This document shows positions 51,001-53,261 of a DNA stretch of 64,000 bases, piece by piece. The stretch lies in NCBI GenBank assembly GCA_947652605.1, contig OX393577.1, forward strand, positions 48,645,494 through 48,709,493, given 5' to 3'. Under the pieces are notes generated by a model. That model was not told the origin of the DNA, did not search any database, and saw nothing but the letters and a program-made list of their open reading frames with translations. The position numbers and the translations under genes were made by a program. Position 1 is the first letter of the stretch; each line of letters starts with the position of its first letter. This stretch comes from Elmis aenea (lineage: Eukaryota; Arthropoda; Insecta; Coleoptera; Elmidae).

Positions 51001-53017
51001 AACGTCAAAATTATTTTTGTTTATTTTCATAAACAAGCGAGATATAGTCATAAAACGAAAAGTCGAAAATTCCAGTTATCGGCGATAACTCGAAAACAAA
51101 AGACGATAACCAATTTTAGTTTACACCATTAACTTTTTCTCGAAAAAAGATATCGAGGATGCACGGTCCGTTTTTTGATACCTCTTATAGTTACCGAGAT
51201 TTCGTATGAAAACATCGAAATTTGCCCACCCTGTACATTACAATTTTTTTACTCATTTTGTTGCCTGTTATTTAGGATAAAAATGTTTTAGCTTAATCAC
51301 GCTTAGTTCACATTTATTTTGTATTTTAATATGAATTCAAGTTAGAATTGTTCTGTTTGTCTATCAAATAAGCTTTGAAGTTTTGCATGGCATTCATATC
51401 AAATGGTTGACTTTTTTCATTATTTAAGGCTCATATCATAAATTACCCTGATCCTGAACAAATATTACTTCAAAGAGAAAATGAAGATTGGTTTTTATTA
51501 ACCACAACAAATTATTTAGGAAAATTAGAACAGATCTATTTGTGGCATGATTCTGTTGGACATAGACCTTTTTGGTAAGTATAAAGAGTAATTTAAGTAA
51601 TTAATTTTTTTTCCAAATGTCTTATTTTATAAATTATTTCAAAACTGTTATACATTGTTGCTTCAGCAAATAAAATAATTTGCAAATATTCATGCCTAGT
51701 CCTATACATATTTGATGTGCAATCAAATAATTTTTTTGTAGCTTTTTTTATTGATTATACTTCACAAAACATAAATAGCTCCATATTTATAAAATAAAAT
51801 GTCATTTTGGTTTACATATCCTGAATATTTTTAATTTAATGTCATTAAAATGCTTTTGTGAAGCATAATATTGTCTAATAGGCAGCACAATGCATTTCAC
51901 ACCATATAAACATGTGAAAACTGACCTTCACTATCCTTTTTTAATTTAGGTTTTGCGAATCTATAACTATTATTGATGTACAACTCAATACCGAATGGTA
52001 TTTTGACGTTCAACTATGGTTCTCCGTATTAAAAACAAATGAACCTTATGTGATAATAAAACCAAGCGAAAAAAACGTCAAACGCAGTCGTTGGTGTAAT
52101 AAGTTTGCTACAAAGATTGTACAAGAACACACATGGAATATCTTTCCATTGTGAGTACACAATTTAGCTCCCACAAACAGCTACAAAAATCTTTTTTGCA
52201 GGAGTAATCACTCTGATCTACCATATGTAACAAGGATAACACTACTTTTTTCTATTGTTTTAACAATTTACTTGTTTGCACTTGTTTTACTCGACTTTCC
52301 TTTATTTCGCCCTTCTGATGGATATTCTTCATATTTTTCGTATAATCCAAATGGTTACACTGCACTCGTCGCTTTTTTAAGTTCTTTATTGTCTTTTATT
52401 GTAAACCAAATTTTTCTTGTGATGTTAAGGTAGGTACATGTTATTTAATATTAGGACAATGCAATGATAAGAATTGTTTTTAAGGAATTCTTCTGACCAA
52501 AGTATAGAAAATTTGCAAATAAAAAAAAAAAGGTGGTCTAATGACATACACAAAATAGCTTGGTATGTCACTGATATTATTTTACATACAGATAACCAAC
52601 TAAAAAAAGATTTAAATGACAGAAAAAATGACATGCACACATGAAGACTGATTTTTTTTAAAGAAATATATTAACTAAAATATGTCTGCGCATGACCGGC
52701 GAGATACAAACATTTACAAGCTTATTTTGACTTAATACAACATTTTGAATACATTTTTGTCATCTCCCTGTTTGCTAGTTGTGAAACTCACAAAATTTTA
52801 ATTTTAATATTATGTCTTATCCATTACTGCTTCTAGGATTTTATTGATAGGCACAATAATTTTGACCATGACGCTATTGATTGTTTTTGGTTTCTGGGTT
52901 GCATATGTTACGGCTTTATTATGGCTTACTGCAACGTTAGGAGCGATTATAATTAGCATACTATTACTAGAAAATGTCTGTATCCTCTTGAAAATGGCGT
53001 TTTCGTGGCCCTCTATG
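8787..53017 (+). CDS. Polycystin-1-like membrane protein (partial, 14 exons, about 44 kb)
   Basis: Fourteen exons join in a consistent phase to give 886 codons: 8787-9032, 9092-9294, 11992-12166, 34292-34525, 34654-34977, 35045-35209, 48312-48425, 48490-48711, 48907-49047, 51429-51574, 51950-52150, 52202-52429, 52485-52562, 52837-53017. The domain order is a helical GAIN/REJ-like ectodomain, a beta-rich GAIN part, a GPS, TM1, PLAT, and TM2 to TM5. That order is characteristic of the polycystin-1/PKD1-related family, which couples to TRPP-type channels and is used in ciliated or sensory cells in animals; the function here is inferred from the family. The start exon and the TM6-11 half were not found, so this is a partial gene. 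Two introns exceed 13 kb and are filled with mobile elements. No frame disruption was found in the exons. Confidence 0.85.
9092..9294 (+). CDS. Polycystin-like exon 2
   Basis: It follows a T-rich acceptor (TTTTTTTTTAG) after a 59-bp intron and ends at ACAC/GTAAGA with two bases left over. It reads [20 protein letters not shown] and continues with a helical segment to [12 protein letters not shown]. It continues the helical ectodomain of exon 1. The two spare bases are completed by the first base of exon 3 at 11992. Confidence 0.7.
9401..9859. mobile_element. hAT-type MITE with 8-bp target duplication
   Basis: The element starts CAGGGCTAGAAACCG and ends CATGCCCTG. The flanks at 9393-9400 and 9860-9867 are an identical 8-bp duplication, CTTTTAAG, as expected for hAT transposons. 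The inside is crowded with AACCGGTTTT-like motifs in both orientations and has no coding capacity. It lies in the intron between polycystin exons 2 and 3. Confidence 0.9.
9909..10257. mobile_element. Short TIR element with TA duplication (GGRTTGCCAACT ends)
   Basis: The left end GGATTGCCAACT and the right end GAGTTGGCAACCC are inverted copies flanked by TA (9907-9908 and 10258-10259). Both sides contain a CCGGAGAT or ATCTCCGG block a little further in. The element at 44216-44719 shares both end type and CCGGAGA motif, so they are likely one family. No protein coding. Confidence 0.75.
10476..11878. mobile_element. Long-TIR 'CCGGGTG' family, copy 2, nested in the Foldback-like element
   Basis: The ends TA-CCGGTTGGAACTGAG and CTCAGTTACACCGG-TA are inverted copies. 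The arms carry the family's GGTTTCGCCGGAAAT block near 10604 and its inverse near 11737. Its core includes a sequence (from about 10652, CAGGGTGTTTTTTAAATACT) related to the element at 39958, so at least one further element is nested within it. No coding frames of note. Confidence 0.75.
10652..11160. mobile_element. Fragment of the 'CAGGGTGTTTCTTAAG' family
   Basis: From CAGGGTGTTTTTTAAATACT onward the order of blocks (CTTTTTCCCTTAGACGTCTC, then GTAGCGGTAAAATTAGGTTT, then CATGGTTTGTG near 11130) is the same as at 39958-40440. Its inverted right end was not found with confidence. It is nested within the element 10476-11878. Confidence 0.6.
11992..12166 (+). CDS. Polycystin-like exon 3
   Basis: The acceptor is TTTTTTAAAG, whose T-run is the right copy of the Foldback-like element's 9-bp duplication. 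The exon begins with the T that completes the split Thr codon of exon 2, and ends AAC/GTAAGT in phase 0. It reads [20 protein letters not shown] followed by an acidic stretch ([12 protein letters not shown]). The phase match on both sides supports it; the domain is part of the extracellular region. Confidence 0.65.
12167..12950. other. Intron sequence, nothing recognised
   Basis: This is the start of the 22-kb intron between exons 3 and 4. It is AT-rich without recognisable coding, TIR or repeat structure. Confidence 0.5.
12951..13931. repeat. Pair of about 228-bp direct repeats, 753 bp apart
   Basis: Sequences at 12951-13178 and 13704-13931 match along their length. Shared blocks include AAGGAAATAATTG, GCGCTGTCGAGCACT, AAATCGCGCTGTATTTTT and ACGTGGCCGTGTATCCTATG. 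The region is notably more GC-rich than its surroundings. A further weak similarity to the intervening unit (around 13450-13560) appears near 15195-15290. The pair could be LTRs of a small element or two units of a longer tandem repeat; no proteins are visible between them. Confidence 0.65.
13932..14705. other. Possible piggyBac-like terminus (TTAA-CCCTTTGAC)
   Basis: A TTAA at 13932 is followed by CCCTTTGACTACC and then CGGGACACATACGTCCC. GTGGGACATATGATCCC and AGTGGGAAATATATGTCCC recur near 14653-14702. TTAA with a CCC start is the target style of piggyBac elements. A matching right end with TTAA was not found, so this is tentative. Confidence 0.25.
15061..15160. repeat. 100-bp imperfect palindrome
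   Basis: GAGATGAAA at 15061 and TTTCATCTC at 15152 are the outer ends of a hairpin. TTTTTTTCGT, GAGATTT, CAC and CGCCGC on the left pair with GCGG, GTG, AATCTC and ACGAAAAAAA on the right. The loop is a few bases. Confidence 0.7.
15323..15614. mobile_element. Single arm of the 'GGTGGCCTATTTTCGATGCC' family
   Basis: From TACATGGTGGTCTATTTTCG the sequence follows the left arm of the element at 29322 through the blocks TTATTATCAGAGATAG, TACGTAGTCTCGATTT and AACAGATTTTTGATATC. It breaks off at 15610, where another TA-CAGGGTGTCCC terminus begins. The inverted arm is missing. Confidence 0.7.
15615..16195. other. Two isolated CAGGGTGT termini, no gene
   Basis: TACAGGGTGTCCCAGCC at about 15613 and TACAGGGTGTTCGTTATACT at about 16042 each look like one end of a TA-targeted element. 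Their inverted partners were not found. No coding sequence. Confidence 0.4.
16196..16537 (+). pseudogene. RTE-like non-LTR retrotransposon, part 1
   Basis: The frame (from about 16200) begins [20 protein letters not shown] and ends [12 protein letters not shown]. It is lysine-rich and helical, typical of the linker between endonuclease and reverse transcriptase in RTE/BovB-type elements, where RWEQYFEKLL is a recurring motif. Upstream parts are missing (5' truncation). The frame is split after the TA of a Tyr codon by the element 16538-18016 and continues at 18019. Confidence 0.85.
16538..18016. mobile_element. Long-TIR 'CAGGGTTATTCAAATTCGAG' family, copy 2, inserted in the RTE-like element
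   Basis: The same terminal 20 bp as copy 1 (7276-8762) with the inverted right end GAATAACCCTG; TA duplicates lie at 16536-16537 and 18017-18018. Removing the element and one TA joins WEQY to FEKLL in frame. The arms are about 560-580 bp. The core carries the same transposase N-terminal fragment as copy 1, but on the - strand (about 17250-17420). Confidence 0.95.
17250..17420 (-). pseudogene. Transposase N-terminal fragment, opposite orientation to copy 1
   Basis: Read on the - strand it encodes the same QMPD/DRRQT-type stretch followed by an F-L-R-YGK pattern as at 7862-8098, with frame differences (the [10 protein letters not shown] segment is altered to a decayed form). It is the core of the long-TIR element. 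Confidence 0.5.
18019..19654 (+). pseudogene. RTE-like non-LTR retrotransposon, part 2 (reverse transcriptase, nearly intact)
   Basis: It continues from part 1 with [13 protein letters not shown] and has one in-frame stop near 18116. An uninterrupted 474-codon frame then runs from 18260. The reverse transcriptase shows [59 protein letters not shown] and an intact catalytic YADD (about 18829-18840). After it come the carboxyl-terminal [19 protein letters not shown] and [13 protein letters not shown] motifs usual in RTE/BovB-like proteins. A slip in the A-run at 19548-19556 changes frame; the other frame reads [15 protein letters not shown]. The 3' end is cut at 19654 by another element. RTE is the best fit; a related clade (Proto2) is possible. 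Confidence 0.88.
19655..20303. mobile_element. Long-TIR 'GATCACGCAACATAGC' family, copy 2
   Basis: Starts TA-CAGGGTGTAGACTCGGATC and ends with its inverted copy at 20303-TA. The arms are about 240 bp and nearly identical, including GCTCCGCTAATTATTTTAG on the left and its inverse on the right. Core sequence such as AAAGTGACAGT is shared with copy 1 at 3368-4173. It truncates the 3' end of the RTE-like element. No coding. Confidence 0.9.
20581..21550 (+). mobile_element. Degenerate TA/CAGGGTGTCC element with transposase remnant
   Basis: A TA-CAGGGTGTCCAGTTTAAAA terminus at 20581 starts a region that contains a broken transposase. The inverted right end was not found; the region is followed by an unrelated element from 21610. 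Confidence 0.55.
21131..21520 (+). pseudogene. Mariner-type transposase remnant (N-terminal half)
   Basis: Across several frames the region reads [15 protein letters not shown], then MYFNKYP with [17 protein letters not shown], and later [19 protein letters not shown]. These blocks match, in order, the N-terminal helix-turn-helix (Y-KYP-R-QP-R-F pattern) and the pre-DDE segment (RM-F-WF) of insect mariner-like transposases carrying a DUF4817-type domain. Multiple stops and frameshifts make it inactive. Confidence 0.7.
21610..23755. mobile_element. TIR element with GTAAAGTGCCCTAATATGGA ends
   Basis: GTAAAGTGCCCTAATATGGAA at 21610 is mirrored by TTCCATATTAGGCACTTTAC ending at 23755. The flanks both carry ATA, so the target duplication is TA or ATA. 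The AATATGGAAT motif recurs near 21783-21855. A hAT MITE is nested inside (21944-23139). No coding seen. Its right end abuts the BEL/Pao fragment. Confidence 0.7.
21944..23139. mobile_element. hAT-type MITE with 8-bp target duplication
   Basis: Starts CAGGGACAAAAACG and ends CAGTCCCTG. An identical 8-bp duplication CTTAAAAC is at 21936-21943 and 23140-23147. Near each end are stretches of repeated CGTTTTCGTT motifs, and near the right end four copies of AAAACCGGTT (22974-23010). No transposase is visible in the 1.2 kb. Confidence 0.9.
23757..24748 (+). pseudogene. BEL/Pao LTR retrotransposon, part 1 (RT to integrase, degenerate)
   Basis: The beginning reads GTAS-TFLAT and [20 protein letters not shown], then [13 protein letters not shown], the catalytic YVDD block of BEL/Pao reverse transcriptases. 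RNase H is lost or unrecognisable. The integrase follows from about 24110: [12 protein letters not shown], the zinc-binding [10 protein letters not shown] region, [11 protein letters not shown], and [12 protein letters not shown]. Between FKRVVSC and [12 protein letters not shown] the segment normally holding the second catalytic Asp (SDNGTNF) has been deleted. Stops are scattered through it. It is interrupted at 24748 by the palindromic elements and resumes at 30492. Confidence 0.85.
25504..28946. mobile_element. Nested element, second level (GGTGATAGAGGACC arms)
   Basis: The left arm starts at TA-CAGTGGTGATAGAGGACC; the right arm has GGTCCTCTATCACCAC followed by a terminal stretch ending CACCCTG-TA at 28946. 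The right end has about 33 bp more than the left, so the left terminus looks deleted. Shared arm blocks include AGGCTCTGTCGCCGAAAAT and CTGTAGACAAAAAATT. It lies wholly between the arms of 24749-29319 and contains the palindrome 26169-27983. Confidence 0.75.
26169..27983. mobile_element. 1.8-kb near-perfect palindrome with fossil termini at three depths
   Basis: The outer end CAGGGTGCGCCATTAGTGCG is mirrored at 27983, flanked by TA. Further in, termini CAGGGTGTTTCATAAAAGTG at 26293 and CAGGGGGTTTCTTATAG at 26592 are mirrored at 27859 and 27560. All three pairs have the same midpoint (27076), so the arms have kept equal length to the base. Sequence identity between arms appears above 95 percent by eye. 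The loop (about 27028-27116) is related to the core of the element at 29322. A shared 73-codon frame occurs in both arms (26214-26435 on -, 27717-27938 on +); I regard it as non-coding. Confidence 0.85.
29322..30491. mobile_element. Long-TIR 'CAGGGTGGCCTATTTTCGAT' element with inner palindromes
   Basis: Starts CAGGGTGGCCTATTTTCGAT at 29322 directly after the TA that ends the previous element, and ends with the inverted copy (ATAGTCCACCCTG) at 30491. Inside are two smaller palindromes around a shared block ACACCTAACTTTCTTATT (29628-29760 and 30060-30190). After its end the BEL/Pao integrase frame resumes. Confidence 0.8.
30492..31018 (+). pseudogene. BEL/Pao LTR retrotransposon, part 2 (integrase C-terminus)
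   Basis: The frame resumes with [19 protein letters not shown], then [16 protein letters not shown], the conserved carboxyl-terminal integrase block of BEL/Pao elements. Several frames and stops follow up to a [15 protein letters not shown] segment. It ends at a purine-rich stretch (about 31009-31018) just before a TGTTACGATG sequence that looks like the start of the 3' LTR. Confidence 0.85.
31019..31181 (+). repeat. Putative start of the BEL/Pao 3' LTR
   Basis: It begins TGTTACGATG after a polypurine tract and contains AATAAA at 31151-31156. The 5' LTR is not in the window, so neither the end nor the identity of the LTR can be confirmed. The end given is arbitrary. Confidence 0.45.
31182..32280. 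other. Intron sequence, only isolated TE-like termini
   Basis: No gene was recognised. ACCAGGGTGATTGATTGAGA near 31766 and TTACAGGGTAACCAAAATT near 32187 look like single element ends without partners. Confidence 0.4.
32286..33353. repeat. Inverted repeat, arms about 285 bp
   Basis: The left arm (32286-32570) carries TGCAAAATTACATTTTGCAT, GTAAACCACTTTTATTGCG and CACAAGATTATTGAAAG. The inverse of each occurs on the right (about 33070-33353). The arms differ by scattered changes. The loop holds unrelated sequence with short palindromes such as CTAGTACTAGCAG near 32955. Ends outside the arms do not match, so it may be a truncated long-TIR element. Confidence 0.7.
33462..33525 (+). repeat. tRNA-like sequence, possible SINE head
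   Basis: GTTAGCCGAGTGG (an A-box-like pattern) at about 33464 and GGATTGAATCC (a B-box-like pattern) at about 33508 have the spacing of a tRNA gene's internal promoter. A proper clover-leaf with closed acceptor stem could not be drawn, so it looks like a tRNA-derived short element and not a functional tRNA gene. Confidence 0.4.
33670..33900. mobile_element. Decayed arm of the 'CAGGGTTATTCAAATTCGAG' family
   Basis: GATCTCG-TTTTTATAATAGCTA, GGCAAAGTTGCTAAAT and TATCTCAAACGGTATCCG run in the same order as in the left arm of the elements at 7276 and 16538, with more differences. Only one arm is present. Confidence 0.75.
33940..34175. repeat. ACTCTC/GAGAGT-rich region upstream of exon 4
   Basis: The motif ACTCTC or its complement occurs about ten times, with paired blocks such as CTCTCGGAGAG. 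It ends about 115 bp before the exon 4 acceptor. It may be a short palindromic MITE (the outer TCTCGAGATTTACTCTC and ATATCGAGAGTAGTTTACTCTC hint at that) but ends were not resolved. Confidence 0.35.
34292..34525 (+). CDS. Polycystin-like exon 4
   Basis: From a TTTTCAG acceptor to a GTG/GTAACA donor, 78 codons, phase 0 at both ends. It includes [20 protein letters not shown] and [12 protein letters not shown]. It continues the extracellular region. Its phase fits exon 3 although 22 kb lies between them; missing intermediate exons cannot be excluded. Confidence 0.75.
34654..34977 (+). CDS. Polycystin-like exon 5 (GAIN beta part)
   Basis: 108 codons between a TTTTTAG acceptor and a GAG/GTAAGA donor, phase 0. 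It reads [14 protein letters not shown], then [35 protein letters not shown] and [16 protein letters not shown]. The alternating hydrophobic pattern fits the beta-sandwich half of a GAIN domain, which in polycystin-1 leads to the GPS. Confidence 0.8.
35045..35209 (+). CDS. Polycystin-like exon 6
   Basis: 55 codons after a 67-bp intron, from an ACTAG acceptor to ACG/GTTTGT, phase 0. It includes [20 protein letters not shown] and [13 protein letters not shown], beta-strand-like sequence typical of the segment just before the GPS. A 13.1-kb intron follows. Confidence 0.75.
35344..36914. mobile_element. TA-flanked element (CAGGTGG ends) with nested element
   Basis: The end CAGGTGGTCCAAA is mirrored by TTTTGGCCACCTG with TA on both sides. 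Inner sequence such as GTAGGCTGTGAAAACAAA and ATACGCAAGTTACGAAGG is shared with the arms of 24749-29319. The element at 35736-36490 sits in it. Confidence 0.65.
35736..36490. mobile_element. Long-TIR 'CAGGGTGTCACACAGAAAAC' element
   Basis: The left arm (CAGGGTGTCACACAGAAAAC and CCGATTTTGATGAACAAAA) is mirrored on the right up to GTGTGACACCTTG, and TA flanks both ends. The arms are about 330 bp. No coding. Nested in 35344-36914. Confidence 0.85.
36980..38224. mobile_element. Long-TIR 'CCGGGTG' family, copy 3
   Basis: Begins TA-CTGGGTGTAAATGAAGTG and ends CACTTCATTTACACCTGG-TA. The arms run inward for about 550 bp and share GTGGTACACCTCC, the CCGGAAGTGAAACAAATGTG block, and GTCATTTAAAATTTACAAAA. 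It has no transposase. It is the most complete example of this family in the window. Confidence 0.9.
38244..39763. mobile_element. Long-TIR element with transposase C-terminal remnant
   Basis: CAGGGTGGTGCTTTTTTCGA is mirrored at 39763 (CGAAAAAGCACCACCCTG), TA on both sides. The arms are about 500 bp (with TCTTGGAAACGGTAAGAGGT, AAAATATTATTATCTTCCCT and GGCCGCCATATTGGATTTTT) and close to identical. The 500-bp core encodes part of a transposase on the + strand. Confidence 0.9.
38771..39140 (+). pseudogene. Mariner-type transposase remnant (C-terminal, DDE region)
   Basis: It starts with [20 protein letters not shown], followed by [16 protein letters not shown], in which the family usually has QHDGAPAH (the second catalytic Asp is therefore lost). 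After a frameshift comes [20 protein letters not shown], equal to the WPPRSPDLTPLDFF block with the third catalytic Asp position present as Cys in SPC. It ends with a helical [18 protein letters not shown]. Order and motifs match the C-terminal half of Tc1/mariner transposases of the type whose N-terminal half is seen at 21131 and 7862. Dead copy. Confidence 0.8.
39958..40849. mobile_element. Inverted-repeat element 'CAGGGTGTTTCTTAAG'
   Basis: The left arm starts TA-CAGGGTGTTTCTTAAGTAT. Left blocks such as AGGTTTCCCATAGTAATATT and CAAATATTCCAATATAAAACG have inverted partners at 40530-40840. The right arm ends abruptly at 40849, where a new element begins, so about 190 bp of right terminus is missing. 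A related fragment is at 10652. Confidence 0.75.
40852..42625. mobile_element. Long-TIR 'CCGGGTG' family, copy 4 (right end missing)
   Basis: Starts TA-CCGGGTGTAAATGAAGTG, with the same inner order as copy 3. The right arm has CATTTCCGGCGAAACCGG near 42552 and stops near CACATATCACA (42625), short of a terminus. Another element is nested at 41714-42373. Confidence 0.8.
41714..42373. mobile_element. TIR element 'AGGTGCGTTCGGGACG', copy 1
   Basis: Begins AGGTGCGTTCGGGACGCACG and ends TACGTCCCGAACGCACCT. The motif CGTTCGGGACG also occurs internally near 41815 and its inverse near 42285-42365. It is more GC-rich than its host. AAT flanks both sides, which would be a 3-bp duplication as in PIF/Harbinger elements, but this is not certain. 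A second copy is at 45239. Confidence 0.8.
42626..43190. other. Intron sequence, nothing recognised
   Basis: AT-rich, with several homopolymers and a G8-run near 43198. No gene or repeat was recognised. Confidence 0.5.
43195..43830 (-). pseudogene. Mariner transposase pseudogene
   Basis: Read on the - strand, the start has a [19 protein letters not shown] pattern (helix-turn-helix), followed by [17 protein letters not shown], which matches the GRESVEDD-RPGRPST linker. Next come [16 protein letters not shown] and [15 protein letters not shown] (the first catalytic Asp motif, [13 protein letters not shown]). It then decays. Many frameshifts and stops; no clear terminal repeats. This differs from the transposases with a DUF4817-type head in this window and is closer to classic mariner. 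Confidence 0.85.
44216..44719. mobile_element. Short TIR element (GGGTTGCCAGAT ends), TA duplication
   Basis: GGGTTGCCAGATC at 44216 and ATATCTGGCAACCC ending at 44719 are inverted copies with TA on each side. GCCGGAGATTTTA occurs near both ends (44251 and 44636), and GCCGGAGAC near 44654-44690. It appears related to 9909-10257. Confidence 0.8.
44850..44927. repeat. Tandem duplication of about 38 bp
   Basis: Two copies of ACCTTCATTTGC-AATGCTTATTCTGCACA lie next to each other, differing at one base in the middle. Confidence 0.7.
45025..45156. repeat. Palindrome with 48-bp arms
   Basis: AAACAGATGAATCTTCCTTA (from 45025) continues through GTGTAAACACATTTTACTG to GGTTACC at 45072, and the inverse runs from GGTAACC at 45109 to CTGTTT at 45156. 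There is one mismatch. The 36-bp loop is unrelated. No flanking duplication was recognised. Confidence 0.85.
45239..45637. mobile_element. TIR element 'AGGTGCGTTCGGGACG', copy 2, with an extra inverted end
   Basis: Starts AGGTGCGTTCGAAACGCACG and closes at CGTCCCGAACGCACCT (45537) as copy 1 does, with an internal deletion. It is followed without a gap by a further inverted copy of the left 100 bp (AAGATTTACTCTTGG through AATCTGGGAGCGTGCG) that ends GAACGCACCT at 45637. So it has one left end and two right-hand ends. Confidence 0.8.
45880..45952. repeat. Short ACTAACTTC-type tandem repeat
   Basis: About six imperfect units of 10-12 bp with the core ACTAACTT. Simple sequence only. Confidence 0.6.
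45953..48311. other. Intron sequence, no gene recognised
   Basis: This is the end of the 13-kb intron before exon 7. It is AT-rich. A right-hand terminus (GTGGACCACCCTG-TA near 47563-47578) hints at an old element; nothing else is recognised. Confidence 0.45.
48312..48425 (+). CDS. Polycystin-like exon 7 (first half of GPS)
   Basis: 38 codons after TTTCTTGCAG, ending AGG/GTATGC, phase 0. It has [20 protein letters not shown] and NWSHLGCR, matching the GPS start in which a Cys and two Trp residues precede a GC motif. Exon 8 continues the motif. Confidence 0.85.
48490..48711 (+). CDS. Polycystin-like exon 8 (second half of GPS and TM1)
   Basis: 74 codons from an ATTTTTAG acceptor to AAG/GTATGT, phase 0. 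[17 protein letters not shown] corresponds to the end of the GPS (C-C-HLT in most members). The tripeptide at the self-cleavage site reads Cys-Leu-Thr where His-Leu-Thr or Ser is usual. A hydrophobic helix follows: [20 protein letters not shown], then basic RKKTK at the cytoplasmic face. This is TM1 of a polycystin-1-type protein. Confidence 0.9.
48907..49047 (+). CDS. Polycystin-like exon 9 (start of PLAT domain)
   Basis: 47 codons between TTTTAG and AAT/GTAAGT, phase 0. It reads [20 protein letters not shown] and [20 protein letters not shown]. The V-TG---AGT-SN--I---G pattern is the first beta strands of PLAT/LH2 domains in polycystin-1, which lie in the first cytoplasmic loop and bind lipids and proteins. 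Confidence 0.92.
49183..50389. mobile_element. Long-TIR element 'CCCAGTAGCAC', holding another element
   Basis: The left end TA-CCCCAGTAGCACG and the right end GTGCTACTAGGG-TA are inverted copies. Arm blocks such as GGGAACCTCACTTGGTGGTA, GTTGATGGGACTAAGATTT and AGAAGAGTACCAACTTT recur inverted at 50185-50280. The element 49828-50107 is nested. It lies in the intron between PLAT exons 9 and 10. Confidence 0.8.
49828..50107. mobile_element. Long-TIR 'CCGGGTG' family, copy 5 (left arm deleted)
   Basis: Starts TA-CCAGGTTTAAATGAACTCTG and ends CAGAGTTCATTTACACTTGG-TA. The right arm is complete in order, including CATATCATGTG and TTTCCGGCGAAACCGG; the left arm breaks off after 22 bp. Nested in 49183-50389. 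Confidence 0.8.
50751..51233. mobile_element. Internally deleted copy of the 'CAGGGTGGACAAATTTCGAT' family
   Basis: The left end (GTGGGCAAATTTCGATGTTTT) lacks its outermost bases. The right arm, from about 50815 to CATCGAAATTTGCCCACCCTG-TA, parallels the right arm of 24749-29319 (blocks AGTCATAGCCAACTATGGG, GACGATAACCAATTTTAG). Confidence 0.8.
51429..51574 (+). CDS. Polycystin-like exon 10 (PLAT, middle)
   Basis: Starts after ATTTAAG and ends TTTTG/GTAAGT with two bases left over. It reads [20 protein letters not shown], then [20 protein letters not shown] and DSVGHRPFW. The F-----LG-L-----WHD-----P-W pattern is the heart of the PLAT domain. Confidence 0.93.
51950..52150 (+). CDS. Polycystin-like exon 11 (PLAT end and linker)
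   Basis: It completes the split Trp codon and reads [40 protein letters not shown], then a basic linker ([20 protein letters not shown]). This is the last part of PLAT (W---I-I-D------Y-F----W) and the start of the segment leading to TM2. It ends TT/GTGAGT in phase 2. Confidence 0.92.
52202..52429 (+). CDS. Polycystin-like exon 12 (TM2 and TM3)
   Basis: From a TTTTTTGCAG acceptor, phase 2, to AG/GTAGGT. It has one helix ([20 protein letters not shown]), a loop ([20 protein letters not shown]) and a second helix ([20 protein letters not shown]) ending VMLR. This is the TM2-TM3 hairpin of polycystin-1 proteins, where TM3 ends with a basic residue. Confidence 0.9.
52485..52562 (+). CDS. Polycystin-like exon 13 (cytoplasmic linker)
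   Basis: A 78-bp exon after TTTTTAAG, phase 2, ending TG/GTATGT. It reads [20 protein letters not shown] and IHKIA, with a Trp codon split at the junction. Its join to exon 14 gives [12 protein letters not shown], in line with the conserved VAW start of TM4 in polycystins. Reading past the donor would stop at 52638-52640. Confidence 0.85.
52837..53017 (+). CDS. Polycystin-like exon 14 (TM4 and TM5)
   Basis: From CTTCTAG (phase 2) to ATG/GTAATT (phase 0). It reads [20 protein letters not shown] and [20 protein letters not shown], then [14 protein letters not shown]. Two helices match TM4 and TM5. If the donor is not used the frame stops 6 codons later. TM6-11, which hold the channel-like part with the TRPP homology, were not found downstream in the window. 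Confidence 0.88.
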
Positions 53018-53216
53018 GTAATTGTCAAAATTAATTAAAATTTAACAATGGTTTAGTCCGTGTAAGTTAATTTTCTATCTTGCTGCAGGCCCTTTTTAAG
53101 CAAGTTTAATTTACTCAAGATGCAGCTTAAATATCTAGATTGTGACTATTTTAACAAAAGAATTACAAATTGAAATACTTGAGTTGGCTGGAAAGCACAA
53201 ATCATACTATACACAT

Positions 53217-53261
53217 ACAGCGTGATTCAAAAAGTCTGCAACAAATGGGGAAAAAAATTAT
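53217..53261. mobile_element. Isolated element terminus (CAGCGTGATTCAAAAAGTCT)
   Basis: TACAGCGTGATTCAAAAAGTCTGC at about 53216 parallels a sequence near 58897 and the inverse near 59985. No partner is near. It borders the 147-bp tandem array. Confidence 0.45.
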
